A DNA stretch of 64,000 nt. Origin: an uncultured Pseudoxanthomonas sp. Lineage in GTDB: Bacteria > Pseudomonadota > Gammaproteobacteria > Xanthomonadales > Xanthomonadaceae. Both the position numbers and the translations under genes were made by a program. The first letter of the stretch is position 1. Every line of letters starts with the position of its first letter. The notes under the pieces are model-generated. The model was not told the origin of the DNA. It saw only the letters and a program-made list of their open reading frames with translations, and did not search any database. Shown in pieces: positions 16,642 to 24,619 of the stretch. The stretch lies in NCBI RefSeq assembly GCF_946886695.1, contig NZ_CAMPJD010000015.1:1-64000 (forward strand), given 5' to 3'.

Positions 16642-17070
16642 TCAGTCTTCGATGGCTTCCACGCCCTGTCGACCCAGTTCCGCCAGGCGATCGCGCATGG
16701 TGGTGAGTTGCTCGGGTGTGTGGCCGATCCAGCCCTTCACTTCGGCCACCACGTACAGCGGATCGCGCGTCCGATACGACCGGGTGGGATTGCCGGGGAA
16801 GCGCTGGTTGGTGAGGTTGGGATCGTCCTCGAACGGGCCGGTCGGCTCGACGATGTAGATGTGCCCGCGGCCTTCGCCGGCCGCAAGCTCCGCGCCCCAT
16901 GTGGCCGCTTCCAGCATCGCGGTCAGGTAGACGTACTTGGCGATGCGGCGCTTGCCGAAGTTGGAGGTGTAGCCCGCGGCGATCAGATCGCCGGGAGCCA
17001 GTTTCGCCTTGGTGCCGTGGTAGTAGATCTCGGTATCGCGCATGGGGGTATGGCTCTGGTGGCCTGCCAT
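16642..17070 (-). CDS. arr: NAD(+)-rifampin ADP-ribosyltransferase
   Basis: 142 residues, the usual Arr length. Highly characteristic stretches: YYHGTKAKLAPGDLI, YVYLTAMLEAATWGAELA, GHIYIVEPTGPFEDDPNLTN, RFPGNPTRSYRTRDPLYVV and the ending GVEAIED. Arr transfers ADP-ribose from NAD+ to the C23 hydroxyl of rifamycins and so inactivates the drug; whether this copy gives resistance depends on expression. A start nine codons later (MRDTEIYYHG) is also possible. No integron site or transposase lies beside it, so it looks like a chromosomal copy. Confidence 0.93.
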   Translation of the reverse strand: MAGHQSHTPMRDTEIYYHGTKAKLAPGDLIAAGYTSNFGKRRIAKYVYLTAMLEAATWGAELAAGEGRGHIYIVEPTGPFEDDPNLTNQRFPGNPTRSYRTRDPLYVVAEVKGWIGHTPEQLTTMRDRLAELGRQGVEAIED

Positions 17071-17088
17071 ATCGACAGGCCGGCGATA

Positions 17089-17184
17089 CTGCAGCCCGCA
17101 ACGGGCCTTGCCGCAAGCCCCCGGGCGTTATATAAATTGATGGTGGGAGGCGCAGCGCGCCTCCTTTTTTTGTGCGGATTGCGA
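17089..17184 (+). repeat. Promoter-hairpin-terminator repeat unit, copy 1
   Basis: Shares about 90 bases with 23961-24054: CTGCAGCCCGCA, a hairpin GGGCCTTGCCGCAAGCCC, then TTGCCG-17 bases-TATAAA, which fits a sigma-70 promoter, and finally a GC hairpin with seven T. Two similar copies with the same parts argue for function as a small RNA gene or a mobile unit; see findings. Confidence 0.65.
17146..17171 (+). terminator. Intrinsic terminator within repeat copy 1
   Basis: Perfect 8-bp stem (GGAGGCGC / GCGCCTCC) with AGC loop followed by seven T. Confidence 0.75.
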
Positions 17185-17212
17185 TATCGGGCGCGAGGCG
17201 CGGCCCGCCAGC

Positions 17213-17274
17213 ACGCAGGATGGGTGAGCAAAGCGGCTAGAAAGCCGCCTGCCGCTCGACTCACCCTGCGTGAC
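17213..17274. repeat. Degenerate palindrome related to family C
   Basis: GCAGGATGGGTGAGC at the left and GACTCACCCTGCG at the right form inverse arms with an internal AGCGGC...GCCGC stem. It resembles the family C repeats at 23.9 and 27.2 kb. Confidence 0.55.
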
Positions 17275-17550
17275 CTGCGCAACAAATGAATCACCTTTGC
17301 GTGCAGTAAATAGGCAGCCTGGCACGGCCTTGGGACGCGTCCGCGTCTGGCCGCAAGCGGACGTCATCAGCTTTGCGAGCAGCTCGTTCTGGCTGCGCGC
17401 TTGCTCTTCCGTTGTGGGCTACCGTCCATAACGTGGGAATGGCAGGGCTCACGCTGGCGTGCGCCTAGCTATATTCCTAGACCTGCAGCTGGCTTGCGGG
17501 CAGTGGCGCCGCTAGACTTGATTGAGTATCAGCGCTGGGGTTTGATCGAG
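17275..17550. other. Gene-free stretch upstream of the NarL-type regulator
   Basis: Together with the repeats before it, this completes about 480 bases without a gene between arr and the regulator. It holds the family E hairpin at 17338-17364 (GTCCGCGTCTGGCCGCAAGC...). The rest shows no open frame or RNA motif that I recognise. Confidence 0.5.
17338..17364. repeat. Short hairpin repeat, family E, copy 1
   Basis: GTCCGC-GTCTGGCC-GCAAGCGGAC forms a stem-loop; a near copy lies at 22038-22063. Confidence 0.6.
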
Positions 17551-18210
17551 ATGCAACCGATCGTCATGTCGGGTGTGCTGATTGTCGAGGACAATATGCA
17601 TGCCGCGCTGCGCTTGCGGCGCTTGGTGGCAGGCCTCGCCAATCAGGCACGGATCGATGTGGCCGGTACGCTGGAGGAGGCGCGATCGCGACTCAAGGCG
17701 CATGCTTACCCGCTGGCGCTGGTCGACATGTACCTGCCTGATGGCGATGGCAATAGTTTGATCGCCTGGATGAGAGCGCACATGCCCGAGGCTGCCGCGG
17801 TTATCGTTTCCTCTTTCGCGGAGGAGGAAAGTGTGTTGACGGCCTTGCGCAGCGGCGCTGTCGGCTACCTGTTGAAGGAGCGCGACGACGAGGAGCTGGT
17901 GGTATCGCTCAAGAGCCTGCAACGCGGCGGGGCGCCCATCGATCCTTCCATCGCGCGCCGCATCCTGGCGCTGCTCGCTGTCAGCGCCCATCCGACGCAG
18001 CGATCCTCGCCGGTGCCGCCATTGTCGCAGCGGGAGATGGAGATCCTGCAGTTGGTGGCGCAAGGATTTACCAATCGAGAGATTGCCGAGCTGGTCTCGC
18101 TGTCGCGGCTGACGATAGAAAGCCACATCAAGAACATCTATCGCAAGCTGGCCGTCGGATCGCGCACAGAGGCGGTGTACGAGGCGCGGGCGCGAGGCCT
18201 CTTGACGTGA
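17551..18210 (+). CDS. NarL/LuxR-type response regulator
   Basis: 219 residues from the ATG at 17551; the frame is open upstream but has no conserved sequence. Receiver landmarks: VLIVEDN, D59 in ALVDMYLPDGDGN, and K in GYLLKERDDEE. The LuxR helix-turn-helix follows: LSQREMEILQLVAQGFTNREIAELVSLS..TIESHIKNIYRKL. The stop overlaps the GTG start of the histidine kinase by 3 bases, so the pair is coupled, regulator first. The trimeric adhesin downstream is a plausible target. Confidence 0.93.
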   Translation: MQPIVMSGVLIVEDNMHAALRLRRLVAGLANQARIDVAGTLEEARSRLKAHAYPLALVDMYLPDGDGNSLIAWMRAHMPEAAAVIVSSFAEEESVLTALRSGAVGYLLKERDDEELVVSLKSLQRGGAPIDPSIARRILALLAVSAHPTQRSSPVPPLSQREMEILQLVAQGFTNREIAELVSLSRLTIESHIKNIYRKLAVGSRTEAVYEARARGLLT

Positions 18211-20060
18211 GGCGCACGGCCCGCGGTTTGGCGTTGCTTTGGCTCTTGCTGCTGCTCGTGGCATGTCCTGCGCTGGCGCAGTTGGCACAGGGCGTTATCC
18301 GCCTGGATCGCGCCGAGGCCGTACGTTCAGACTGGTCGGCGCAGGCGCCACCGCGGCAGGGCTGGATACTGGTAGGACTGCGCGACCTGTGGGAGAAGCG
18401 CTGGCCCGCCCATGACGGCGTGGTGTGGTACCGCGTCCGCTGGCAGCAGGCGGATGCATCGCAGCCGGTCGGGCTGTTGCTCGACTACACCTGCTTGGCG
18501 GCTGCGGTCTCTCTCAATGGCCAGCCGATCGACCGGGACGCCTCGCTGGTGGAGCCGCTGTCACGCAAATGGCATGTCCCGCGTTATTACACCGTGCCAC
18601 CGGCGCTGCTGCGCGAAGGGCAGAACGAACTGCTCGTTCGGGTTTCCGGCCTAGCCGCTTATCAGCCTGCGTTCGGTACCGTCAGCGTGGGCGATCCCAT
18701 CGTCTTGCGCGGCCAGTACGAGCAGGAGCGTTTTGCACGTCGTGATATGCAGATACTCGACGTCGCCGTAGGATTGGTGCTGGCGGCGATGATCGGCATC
18801 TTCTGGCTCCTACGCCCGCAGGACACGCTGTATGGCTGGTATGCGTTGAGCGCTCTGTTCGGGCGGTTGTACGATTGGAACTTCATCGCCGGCAGCCCGT
18901 GGCCCTTCCGCACCACCGATGGATGGCAGGCCTTCATCGCCGCGGTGTTCGTCGCCTCCGCGGCGACGCATACGATCTTCCTGCTGCGGTTCTCCGAGCG
19001 GCACTGGCCGCGCTTCGAGCGACTGCTGCTGGTGGTGACGGCGGCCATCCTGCTGCTGGCATTCCTGCTGCCGCAGGTGATGGGTCCACTGCGCAACCTG
19101 TACGTGACCCCCGCCATCCTATTCCTCTACGTGGTTAGCGTGGTCTTCGTCATCTTCGCGCTGCGCAGCGATCGCCGCGACTACAAGGTGCTGGCGGCCT
19201 GCATCAGCGTGCCGTTGCTGGTGTCGCTGCACGACCTCGGCGTGTACATGGGATGGTACGGCGGCGTGAGCTACCTGGGTGCGTTTACCTCGCCGGTCAT
19301 GTTGCTGGGCATGGGGTTCGTGCTGGCCTATCGCTTCGCGCAGACCATGAAGCGGGTGGAAGGCTTCAATGCCGAACTCCACCGCGAAGTGCAGACTGCC
19401 ACCGCGACGCTGGCCGACACGCTCAACCAGCAGCATGCGCTGGCACTGGCGCATAGCCGCGCCGGCGAACGCCTGCAGCTGGTGCGCGACCTGCATGATG
19501 GATTCGGCGGCACGCTGGTGGGCGCGATTACCCGCTTGCAGCACGCACCGCACGAAACCTCGAGGGATGAGGTGGTGGACCTGCTGAAGGACATGCGCGA
19601 TGACCTGCGCCTGGTGATCGATACCACCGCGCAGGAGCAGGCCGACCTGGCCGCGCTGATAGCGCCGCTTCGCCATCGCGCGAGTCGCCTGCTGGAAGCG
19701 GCGGACATCGATGCCCACTGGCGGGTGGAAGGGCTGGAGGGTCTGCAGTTGGGGCCTGGCCGCAGCCTGGACCTACTGCGCCTGCTGCAGGAGGCGCTGA
19801 CCAATGTGTTCAAACACAGTCGCGCGGCACGGGTCGATGTCCATCTGCGCCGTACGGGGGATCGCCTGAAGCTGCGCGTGCACGACGATGGCATCGGCCT
19901 GTCGGGAACGGCACCGGCGACTGGTAAAGCCCGCGTCGCTGGCGCCGGTATGGCGAGCATGCGCCACCGCGCGCAGCGGCTTGGGGCGGAGTTGCGCATC
20001 GCGGGCGCGTCCGATGGCAACGGCACCACCCTCGAGCTGGATCTGCCTCTGGCTGCCTGA
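18207..20060 (+). CDS. 7TM sensor histidine kinase (HisKA_3 type)
   Basis: 617 residues from a GTG that overlaps the regulator's stop. A signal peptide leads to a periplasmic jelly-roll-like domain (residues ~25-175, WYRVRW...LDYTC...VSLNGQPIDRD), then seven hydrophobic spans (~180-385), the layout of 7TMR-DISM sensors. A coiled stretch precedes the HisKA_3 box VRDLHDGFGGTLVG with H430. The ATPase part shows LLQEALTNVFKHSRA, VHDDGIGL and GMASMRHRAQRLGAEL. It would phosphorylate the NarL-type regulator. The periplasmic domain suggests a carbohydrate-type ligand, which is only an inference. Confidence 0.92.
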   Translation: MRRTARGLALLWLLLLLVACPALAQLAQGVIRLDRAEAVRSDWSAQAPPRQGWILVGLRDLWEKRWPAHDGVVWYRVRWQQADASQPVGLLLDYTCLAAAVSLNGQPIDRDASLVEPLSRKWHVPRYYTVPPALLREGQNELLVRVSGLAAYQPAFGTVSVGDPIVLRGQYEQERFARRDMQILDVAVGLVLAAMIGIFWLLRPQDTLYGWYALSALFGRLYDWNFIAGSPWPFRTTDGWQAFIAAVFVASAATHTIFLLRFSERHWPRFERLLLVVTAAILLLAFLLPQVMGPLRNLYVTPAILFLYVVSVVFVIFALRSDRRDYKVLAACISVPLLVSLHDLGVYMGWYGGVSYLGAFTSPVMLLGMGFVLAYRFAQTMKRVEGFNAELHREVQTATATLADTLNQQHALALAHSRAGERLQLVRDLHDGFGGTLVGAITRLQHAPHETSRDEVVDLLKDMRDDLRLVIDTTAQEQADLAALIAPLRHRASRLLEAADIDAHWRVEGLEGLQLGPGRSLDLLRLLQEALTNVFKHSRAARVDVHLRRTGDRLKLRVHDDGIGLSGTAPATGKARVAGAGMASMRHRAQRLGAELRIAGASDGNGTTLELDLPLAA

Positions 20061-20209
20061 GCACGGTCGCGACGGCGGATCCTGCGTGCGTTACCTGATT
20101 TCAGGGATACCCCGGCCCGGGGGCGGCACCTACCGTGTGGGCCATCGTCGCCGGTGGGTGGCCGCGCCTTGGGCGCAGCGGCCGGCGGCATGCCACAGGG
20201 GGCATCGCC

Positions 20210-21979
20210 ATGCGCACGTATCGCCGCAACATAACTGCTGTCCGTCACCTCATGCTGCCGCTTGTCGCGGGGGGCAGCCTGCTCTTGTTGACGATGTCCG
20301 CCGACGCCCAAGTGGTGGGCGGGACCGCGCCGACGCAGCCGTGCAGTCAGAACTCGGCCAGCGGCGGCATGGCGTGCATGCCGGGCAGTACAGTGGGCGC
20401 GAATGGTGCAAATGGTCCGTCCCAGCCAGGCTGGTCGTCCTCGCCCGGCGGGCCAGGCAACGAAACTGGCAACGTCGCCATAGGCGAAAACAGCGGTGCA
20501 GGCAATGGCGGTCAGGGCGCCAACGGCAGTGCCGGTGGCACGGGCGGCACGGGCGGCGCAGGTGGTGCAGGGAATCTGGCGCTTGGCGCGGACAGTAGCG
20601 CAGGCAATGGCGGCGCGGCAGGCGACGGTTCCGCAGGGGGCACCGGCGGCGCAGGCGGGGCGGGCGGCAACAACAACATCGCCATCGGCAACGGCAGCAG
20701 CGCCGGCACGGGTGGATCGGGCGCGGACGGGTGCTGTGGCTTCTCAGGCGCCTCGGGTTCCGCCGGCACCCATAACAACATCGCGCTTGGTACCGGCGCA
20801 TCGGCCAATGGCGGCGGCTCTGTCGCGCTGGGTTACAACAGCAGTGACGGGGGGCGGGCAAACGTGGTGTCGGTCGGCTCGTCGGGCCAGCAGCGCCAGG
20901 TCACCAACGTCGCGGCGGGTACCGCCACCACCGATGCGGTCAACGTCGGACAGCTGAACACCGCCATGGAAACGGCCAACGATTACACCGATACGCGCGA
21001 AGCGGCGATGCGCAGCGACATGGCCGCAGGGGATGCGGCGACACTGGCCACGGCCAACGGTTACACCGACACGCGCGAAGCGGCGATGCGCAGCGACATG
21101 GCCGCAGGGGATACGGCGACACTGGCCACGGCCAACGGTTACACCGATACGCGCGAAGCGGAGGTTCGCAACGACATGGCCGCAGGGGATGCGGCGACGC
21201 TGTCGACGGCCAACGGTTACACCGATACGCGCGAAGCGGCGGTTCGCAACGACATGACCGCAGGGGATGCGGCGACGCTGTCGGCGGCCAACGGTTACAC
21301 AGACACGCGCGAAGCGGCGGTTCGCAACGACATGACCGCAGGGGATGCGGCGACGCTGTCGGCGGCCAACGGTTACACCGATACGCGCGAAGCGGCGGTG
21401 CGCAGCGACATATCCGCGGGGGATGCGGCGACGCTGGCGACGGCCAACAGCTACACCGACACGCGTGAAGCAGCGGTACGCAACGACATGGCGGCCGGCA
21501 ATGCCGCCGCGCTGGCGACAGCCAACGGCTATACCGATACCCGCGAAGCCGTCGTGCGTTCCGACATGGCGGCGGGCGATGCGGCGACGCTGGCGACGGC
21601 GCAGGACTATGCCGACACCGGTGACGCTGCCACGCTGGCCTCTGCCAATGCCTATACCGATGCGCGCTTCACCGAACTCACGGGGCTGAGCGACGACTTC
21701 GACGCCTTCCGCGGCGACGTGGACCGGCGCATCAACCACCTGGACCGCCGCATCGACACGATGGCGGCCATGAGCGGCGCCTATGCGGGCATGGCGATGA
21801 ACACCGCCGGTCTGGCAGGCAAGAACCGCGTGGGCGTGGGCATTGGCGCACAGGGTGGTGAGCAGGCGATGGCGGTGGGCTACCAGCGCGTCATCGGCAA
21901 TCGCGCCAGTGTGTCGCTGGGCGCTGCATTCGGTGGCGGAGAAAAGAGCGTGTCAGCCGGCGCCGGCTTCAGCTGGTAG
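20210..21979 (+). CDS. YadA-like trimeric autotransporter adhesin
   Basis: 589 residues from the ATG at 20210 behind ACAGGGGG. A long signal peptide ends near TMSADAQ. The head has three exact-length 34-residue repeats, each a YadA head motif (NVAIGENSGAGNGG type) joined to a Gly/Ala-rich block, then GSVALGYNSS. A neck (RQVTNVAAGTATTDAVNVGQLN) leads to a stalk of eight 26-residue repeats (NGYTDTREAAVRNDM type), a coiled stretch and the C-terminal membrane anchor (AGLAGKNRVGVGIGAQGGEQAMAVGYQRV ... GFSW, shown here in parts) ending in an aromatic residue. It would trimerise in the outer membrane and bind surfaces or hosts. Two vicinal Cys lie in the third head repeat. Confidence 0.93.
   Translation: MRTYRRNITAVRHLMLPLVAGGSLLLLTMSADAQVVGGTAPTQPCSQNSASGGMACMPGSTVGANGANGPSQPGWSSSPGGPGNETGNVAIGENSGAGNGGQGANGSAGGTGGTGGAGGAGNLALGADSSAGNGGAAGDGSAGGTGGAGGAGGNNNIAIGNGSSAGTGGSGADGCCGFSGASGSAGTHNNIALGTGASANGGGSVALGYNSSDGGRANVVSVGSSGQQRQVTNVAAGTATTDAVNVGQLNTAMETANDYTDTREAAMRSDMAAGDAATLATANGYTDTREAAMRSDMAAGDTATLATANGYTDTREAEVRNDMAAGDAATLSTANGYTDTREAAVRNDMTAGDAATLSAANGYTDTREAAVRNDMTAGDAATLSAANGYTDTREAAVRSDISAGDAATLATANSYTDTREAAVRNDMAAGNAAALATANGYTDTREAVVRSDMAAGDAATLATAQDYADTGDAATLASANAYTDARFTELTGLSDDFDAFRGDVDRRINHLDRRIDTMAAMSGAYAGMAMNTAGLAGKNRVGVGIGAQGGEQAMAVGYQRVIGNRASVSLGAAFGGGEKSVSAGAGFSW
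20468..20773 (+). repeat. Three 102-bp tandem head repeats of the adhesin
   Basis: Units start at 20468, 20570 and 20672, each 34 codons. The first two are nearly identical in protein; the third has diverged and contains CCGF. A fourth, partial unit starts at 20774. Confidence 0.85.
20972..21595 (+). repeat. Eight 78-bp tandem stalk repeats of the adhesin
   Basis: Units of 26 codons start at 20972 and every 78 bases after. DNA identity between neighbours is high (units 4 and 5 are almost the same), which favours length change by recombination. Confidence 0.92.
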
Positions 21980-22037
21980 TGCAGCGCTCGCGCACAGCTT
22001 GCCTTCCACAGGGACTGCTTAACCAAGACGTTCCCGA

Positions 22038-22063
22038 TGTCCGCTTCTGGCCGCAAGCGGACA
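22038..22063. repeat. Short hairpin repeat, family E, copy 2
   Basis: GTCCGCTTCTGGCCGCAAGC..., stem TGTCCGCTT / AAGCGGACA, near copy of 17338-17364. Confidence 0.65.
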
Positions 22064-22194
22064 CGGATCGGGTTCAACGGAGGTGCCTGCCTGGTGGGCG
22101 CCTCCATTGCGTCAGCCGTTGACGTTGAGCCTCGGTTCCTGGCGTCGTTTTCGGTGGTCGGCGGGCACGTTGCCGTGCCCGCCGTTGGATGTTC

Positions 22195-22977
22195 TCAGAA
22201 GTCCCAGCGGCCGGTGATGGACAGCGGAACTGAGACGCGGCTGCCGGTATCGTTGATGGCTGCCAGGCCGAGTCCGGCGATCGCGGAATCGTCGTCGGAA
22301 AGATCGTCGATGTAGTTCACCCCTGCGGCGAGCTTCATGCTGAAGCGATCGGTGAACGGGATGTGCACACCGGCTTCGAGCCCGCCGCTCAGCGCCCAGC
22401 CCTTCTCGTAGAACGGCGCATCCGGGATCGTGATCGCGGCGTCGGGAATCTCGAACGTGGCCCGGATGACATCGGTTTCGGTCGCACCCAGCCGCGCCGC
22501 GACGAACGGTCTGACCCGGCCACCATCGCGAAAGAAGTGCCGGTAACCCACCTCCCACGCGTACGCGTCATAGCCCGAGAACGTGCCGAAGACGTCGAGC
22601 TCGGTATCGAGCGCCGGCACGTAGGCGGCACCGACGCGCACGCGACCGTCGTCGGCGCTGGTCTCCCTGGCCTGAAGGAATACTTCGCTCCGGTCACTCA
22701 GTCCGTAGCCCAACTCCAGGCCCCACGACATGGCGTTGCCGTAGATCTGCTCGTGGCTGCGGGGGCGAATGCGCAACTCCGCGCTGACGCCTGCAAGTGC
22801 GGGATTCAACGGACCGAGATCCGGCACCGGCGCCACGGCGCCCGAGTGGACGTCGCCGCTGACAGGGAAGTCGGCGCCGCCAAGCACCGACATCGAGAAT
22901 TTTCCCTGCCCGGGGCCTGCCGCGAATGCCGGGCCTGCCGCCATCAGCAAGACAGCGCCAAGAAGTTTGATCTGCAT
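22195..22977 (-). CDS. Outer-membrane beta-barrel protein
   Basis: 260 residues. A signal peptide (MQIKLLGAVLLMAAGPAFAA) is followed by alternating amphipathic strands (SMSVLGGADFPVSGD, MSWGLELGYGLSDRSEVFLQ, YAWEVGYRHFFRDGG, SMKLAAGVNYIDDL), ending in SITGRWDF with a terminal Phe, the outer-membrane sorting signal. The family is not certain; it looks like an OmpA-barrel-like or OmpW-like surface protein of 8-12 strands. It converges with the adhesin gene. Confidence 0.75.
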   Translation of the reverse strand: MQIKLLGAVLLMAAGPAFAAGPGQGKFSMSVLGGADFPVSGDVHSGAVAPVPDLGPLNPALAGVSAELRIRPRSHEQIYGNAMSWGLELGYGLSDRSEVFLQARETSADDGRVRVGAAYVPALDTELDVFGTFSGYDAYAWEVGYRHFFRDGGRVRPFVAARLGATETDVIRATFEIPDAAITIPDAPFYEKGWALSGGLEAGVHIPFTDRFSMKLAAGVNYIDDLSDDDSAIAGLGLAAINDTGSRVSVPLSITGRWDF

Positions 22978-23234
22978 GTTTCTCTCCCATCAGAACGGTA
23001 ACGCCTACCCACCGTAGGCAGGTGCTCTACGCAAGGGGAGCGGAAGTGGATTCAACGGCATGAGTACGTAAGCGCGCTTTCAGGACTCTTCACTCCGTGC
23101 CCACATTGCTGTACGCACTCGCCGTTCAGCGGCACTGCCACGGTCCTGTACGGGTTTTGCAGAGTGCGCCGCCTAGCCTGCCTCAGCTCCCGGAAGCATC
23201 CTCGATTTGCGTGAATGACGTACGCTGGCGGCCT

Positions 23235-23882
23235 ATGCCAAGGCCTGCGTCCGCCCGCCTGATCAATGCCGCCGCGAAATCGGTTCTGAAGCCACTCGGC
23301 TGCATACAGAAGGGACGCTCCAGGATCTGGCTTGACGATCAGTCCTTCTGGGTCGGGGTGATCGAATTTCAGCCCTCCGCCTGGGGACGGGGCAGTTACC
23401 TGAATGTGGGCGCGTGCTGGCTCTGGTACGAGAAGGACTACGTGTCGTTCGATGCCGGTGAGTATCGCGTCGAGAGCTTCCAGCCGTACGAGAGCGATGA
23501 GCAGTTTGCTGCGGTAGCTCAGGCGCTTGTAGAGCGTGCGGCGAAGGAGGTGGTCGATCTTCGAAGGCGCTTCCCGTCGCCCTCCCGCGTGCAGGACTGG
23601 CTCACGCGCGAGGCGCCCCGCACGCTATGGAATCACTACCACTTGGCGGTGTCCGCTGGCTTGGCGGGTGATGTGGATCAGAGCAAGCGATCATTCGCGG
23701 AAGTGAAGTCTTGCCCCGATGAATGGCCTTGGGTCATCGAACTCAAGCGGCGATCCGCCGAACTGGAGAAATTCTTGCTGTCTGATAGCGGATTCAAGGA
23801 TGAGGTCATGAACACGGTGGTGCGAACCCGCGCATTGCTGAAGCTTTCGGCCTTGCCGGAAAACGCACGTAGGACGGGTTGA
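23235..23882 (+). CDS. DUF4304-like hypothetical protein
   Basis: 215 residues from the ATG at 23235. N-terminal half: LINAAAKSVLKPLGCIQKGRSRIW, FWVGVIEFQPSAWGRGSYLNVGACWLW, similar in layout to DUF4304 proteins, which have no known reaction. The C-terminal part is helical. The stop codon TGA lies inside a family C repeat that begins at 23869, so the C-terminus (NARRTG) may be repeat-derived. Nothing shows a partner gene. Confidence 0.6.
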   Translation: MPRPASARLINAAAKSVLKPLGCIQKGRSRIWLDDQSFWVGVIEFQPSAWGRGSYLNVGACWLWYEKDYVSFDAGEYRVESFQPYESDEQFAAVAQALVERAAKEVVDLRRRFPSPSRVQDWLTREAPRTLWNHYHLAVSAGLAGDVDQSKRSFAEVKSCPDEWPWVIELKRRSAELEKFLLSDSGFKDEVMNTVVRTRALLKLSALPENARRTG

Positions 23883-23957
23883 GTAAAGCGATACCCATCG
23901 TCGTGATGCCGGCGCACCGCGGTTCATGGGTATCGCCTGCGGCTCACCCATCCTGCT
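23869..23957. repeat. Palindromic repeat, family C, copy 1
   Basis: GTAGGACGGGTTGAG...GCGATACCCATCG and the inverse arm CATGGGTATCGCC...GGCTCACCCATCCTGC form a long imperfect palindrome. It overlaps the end of the preceding gene. Confidence 0.8.
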
Positions 23958-23960
23958 GCA

Positions 23961-24054
23961 CTGCAGCCCGCACCTGGGCCTTGCCGCAAGCCCCCCGGCG
24001 TTATATAGATTCTTGGTGGGAGGCGCAGCGCGCCTCCTTTTTTGTGCTTTGCGA
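23961..24054 (+). repeat. Promoter-hairpin-terminator repeat unit, copy 2
   Basis: Near copy of 17089-17184: the same hairpin GGGCCTTGCCGCAAGCCC, TTGCCG-17 bases-TATAGA and the same GGAGGCGC-AGC-GCGCCTCC stem with six T. It directly follows a family C palindrome. Confidence 0.65.
24019..24043 (+). terminator. Intrinsic terminator within repeat copy 2
   Basis: Perfect 8-bp stem with AGC loop and six T, same as at 17146-17171. Confidence 0.75.
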
Positions 24055-24115
24055 TGACGCGAATGGCTGGCAGGATGGAGGCAGCAATGTCGTGTCGCTA
24101 GGGAGTCGGTCAGTC

Positions 24116-24502
24116 ATGAAGCAGCTGTCCCGCGTTGTGGTTTCTTGTGTGTTGCTGTGCGGCCTGACCGCCTGCGGTTGTGTGGACGAATACGTCGACA
24201 CGCTGCCATCTCCCGACGGCACGCTGAAGGCCGAGCTGCGCCATTGCGGCTGCAGTATCACCACCTACCGCCGCACGCAGGTCACCGTGCTGGAGTCTTC
24301 GCGCAAGGCCGAGTGCATGGCCTCCACTGGCGTTGCCGGGTTCGATGCCCCCTTCGACCACGCACCGCTGAAGCTGCGGTGGCTGTCCAACGAGACGTTG
24401 CATGCGAGCTACCCGGACTATCCCGACTTTCCGCAGACGCAGTACAGCGCGGGTGATCCGGCGAGGCCCAAGGTGACGCTGGTGTTCCAGGGCCAGCCCT
24501 AG
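24116..24502 (+). CDS. Putative lipoprotein
   Basis: 128 residues. The start MKQLSRVVVSCVLLCGLTACG ends in a lipobox (LTAC), so it should be lipid-modified and exported. The mature part has several Cys (GCVDEY, HCGCSITTY, KAECM), a proline-rich middle and a C-terminal beta-like end (KVTLVFQGQP). No family recognised. It sits directly downstream of repeat copy 2, whose terminator would separate it from upstream transcripts. Confidence 0.7.
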   Translation: MKQLSRVVVSCVLLCGLTACGCVDEYVDTLPSPDGTLKAELRHCGCSITTYRRTQVTVLESSRKAECMASTGVAGFDAPFDHAPLKLRWLSNETLHASYPDYPDFPQTQYSAGDPARPKVTLVFQGQP

Positions 24503-24555
24503 AGGGCGCTTGGCTGATGACGGACACCCGGCATGCGCGGTGCTACGGCGTCGCG

Positions 24556-24602
24556 AGGTTCACCGGTCGTCCGGAAGCAATTGCACTCCGCCCCCAGTTT
24601 CC
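24556..24602 (+). repeat. Isolated tail of family D repeat
   Basis: TTCACCGGTCGTCCGGAAGC then AATTGCACTCCGCCCCC: the same tail follows the family D palindromes near 25672 and 25793. Confidence 0.65.
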
Positions 24603-24619
24603 TGGCCCAACCTGGGGTT

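Noticed and set aside
20972..21595. Regular 78-bp repeats considered as a CRISPR-like array
   Set aside because: The repeats are in-frame coding units with no spacers and belong to the adhesin stalk.
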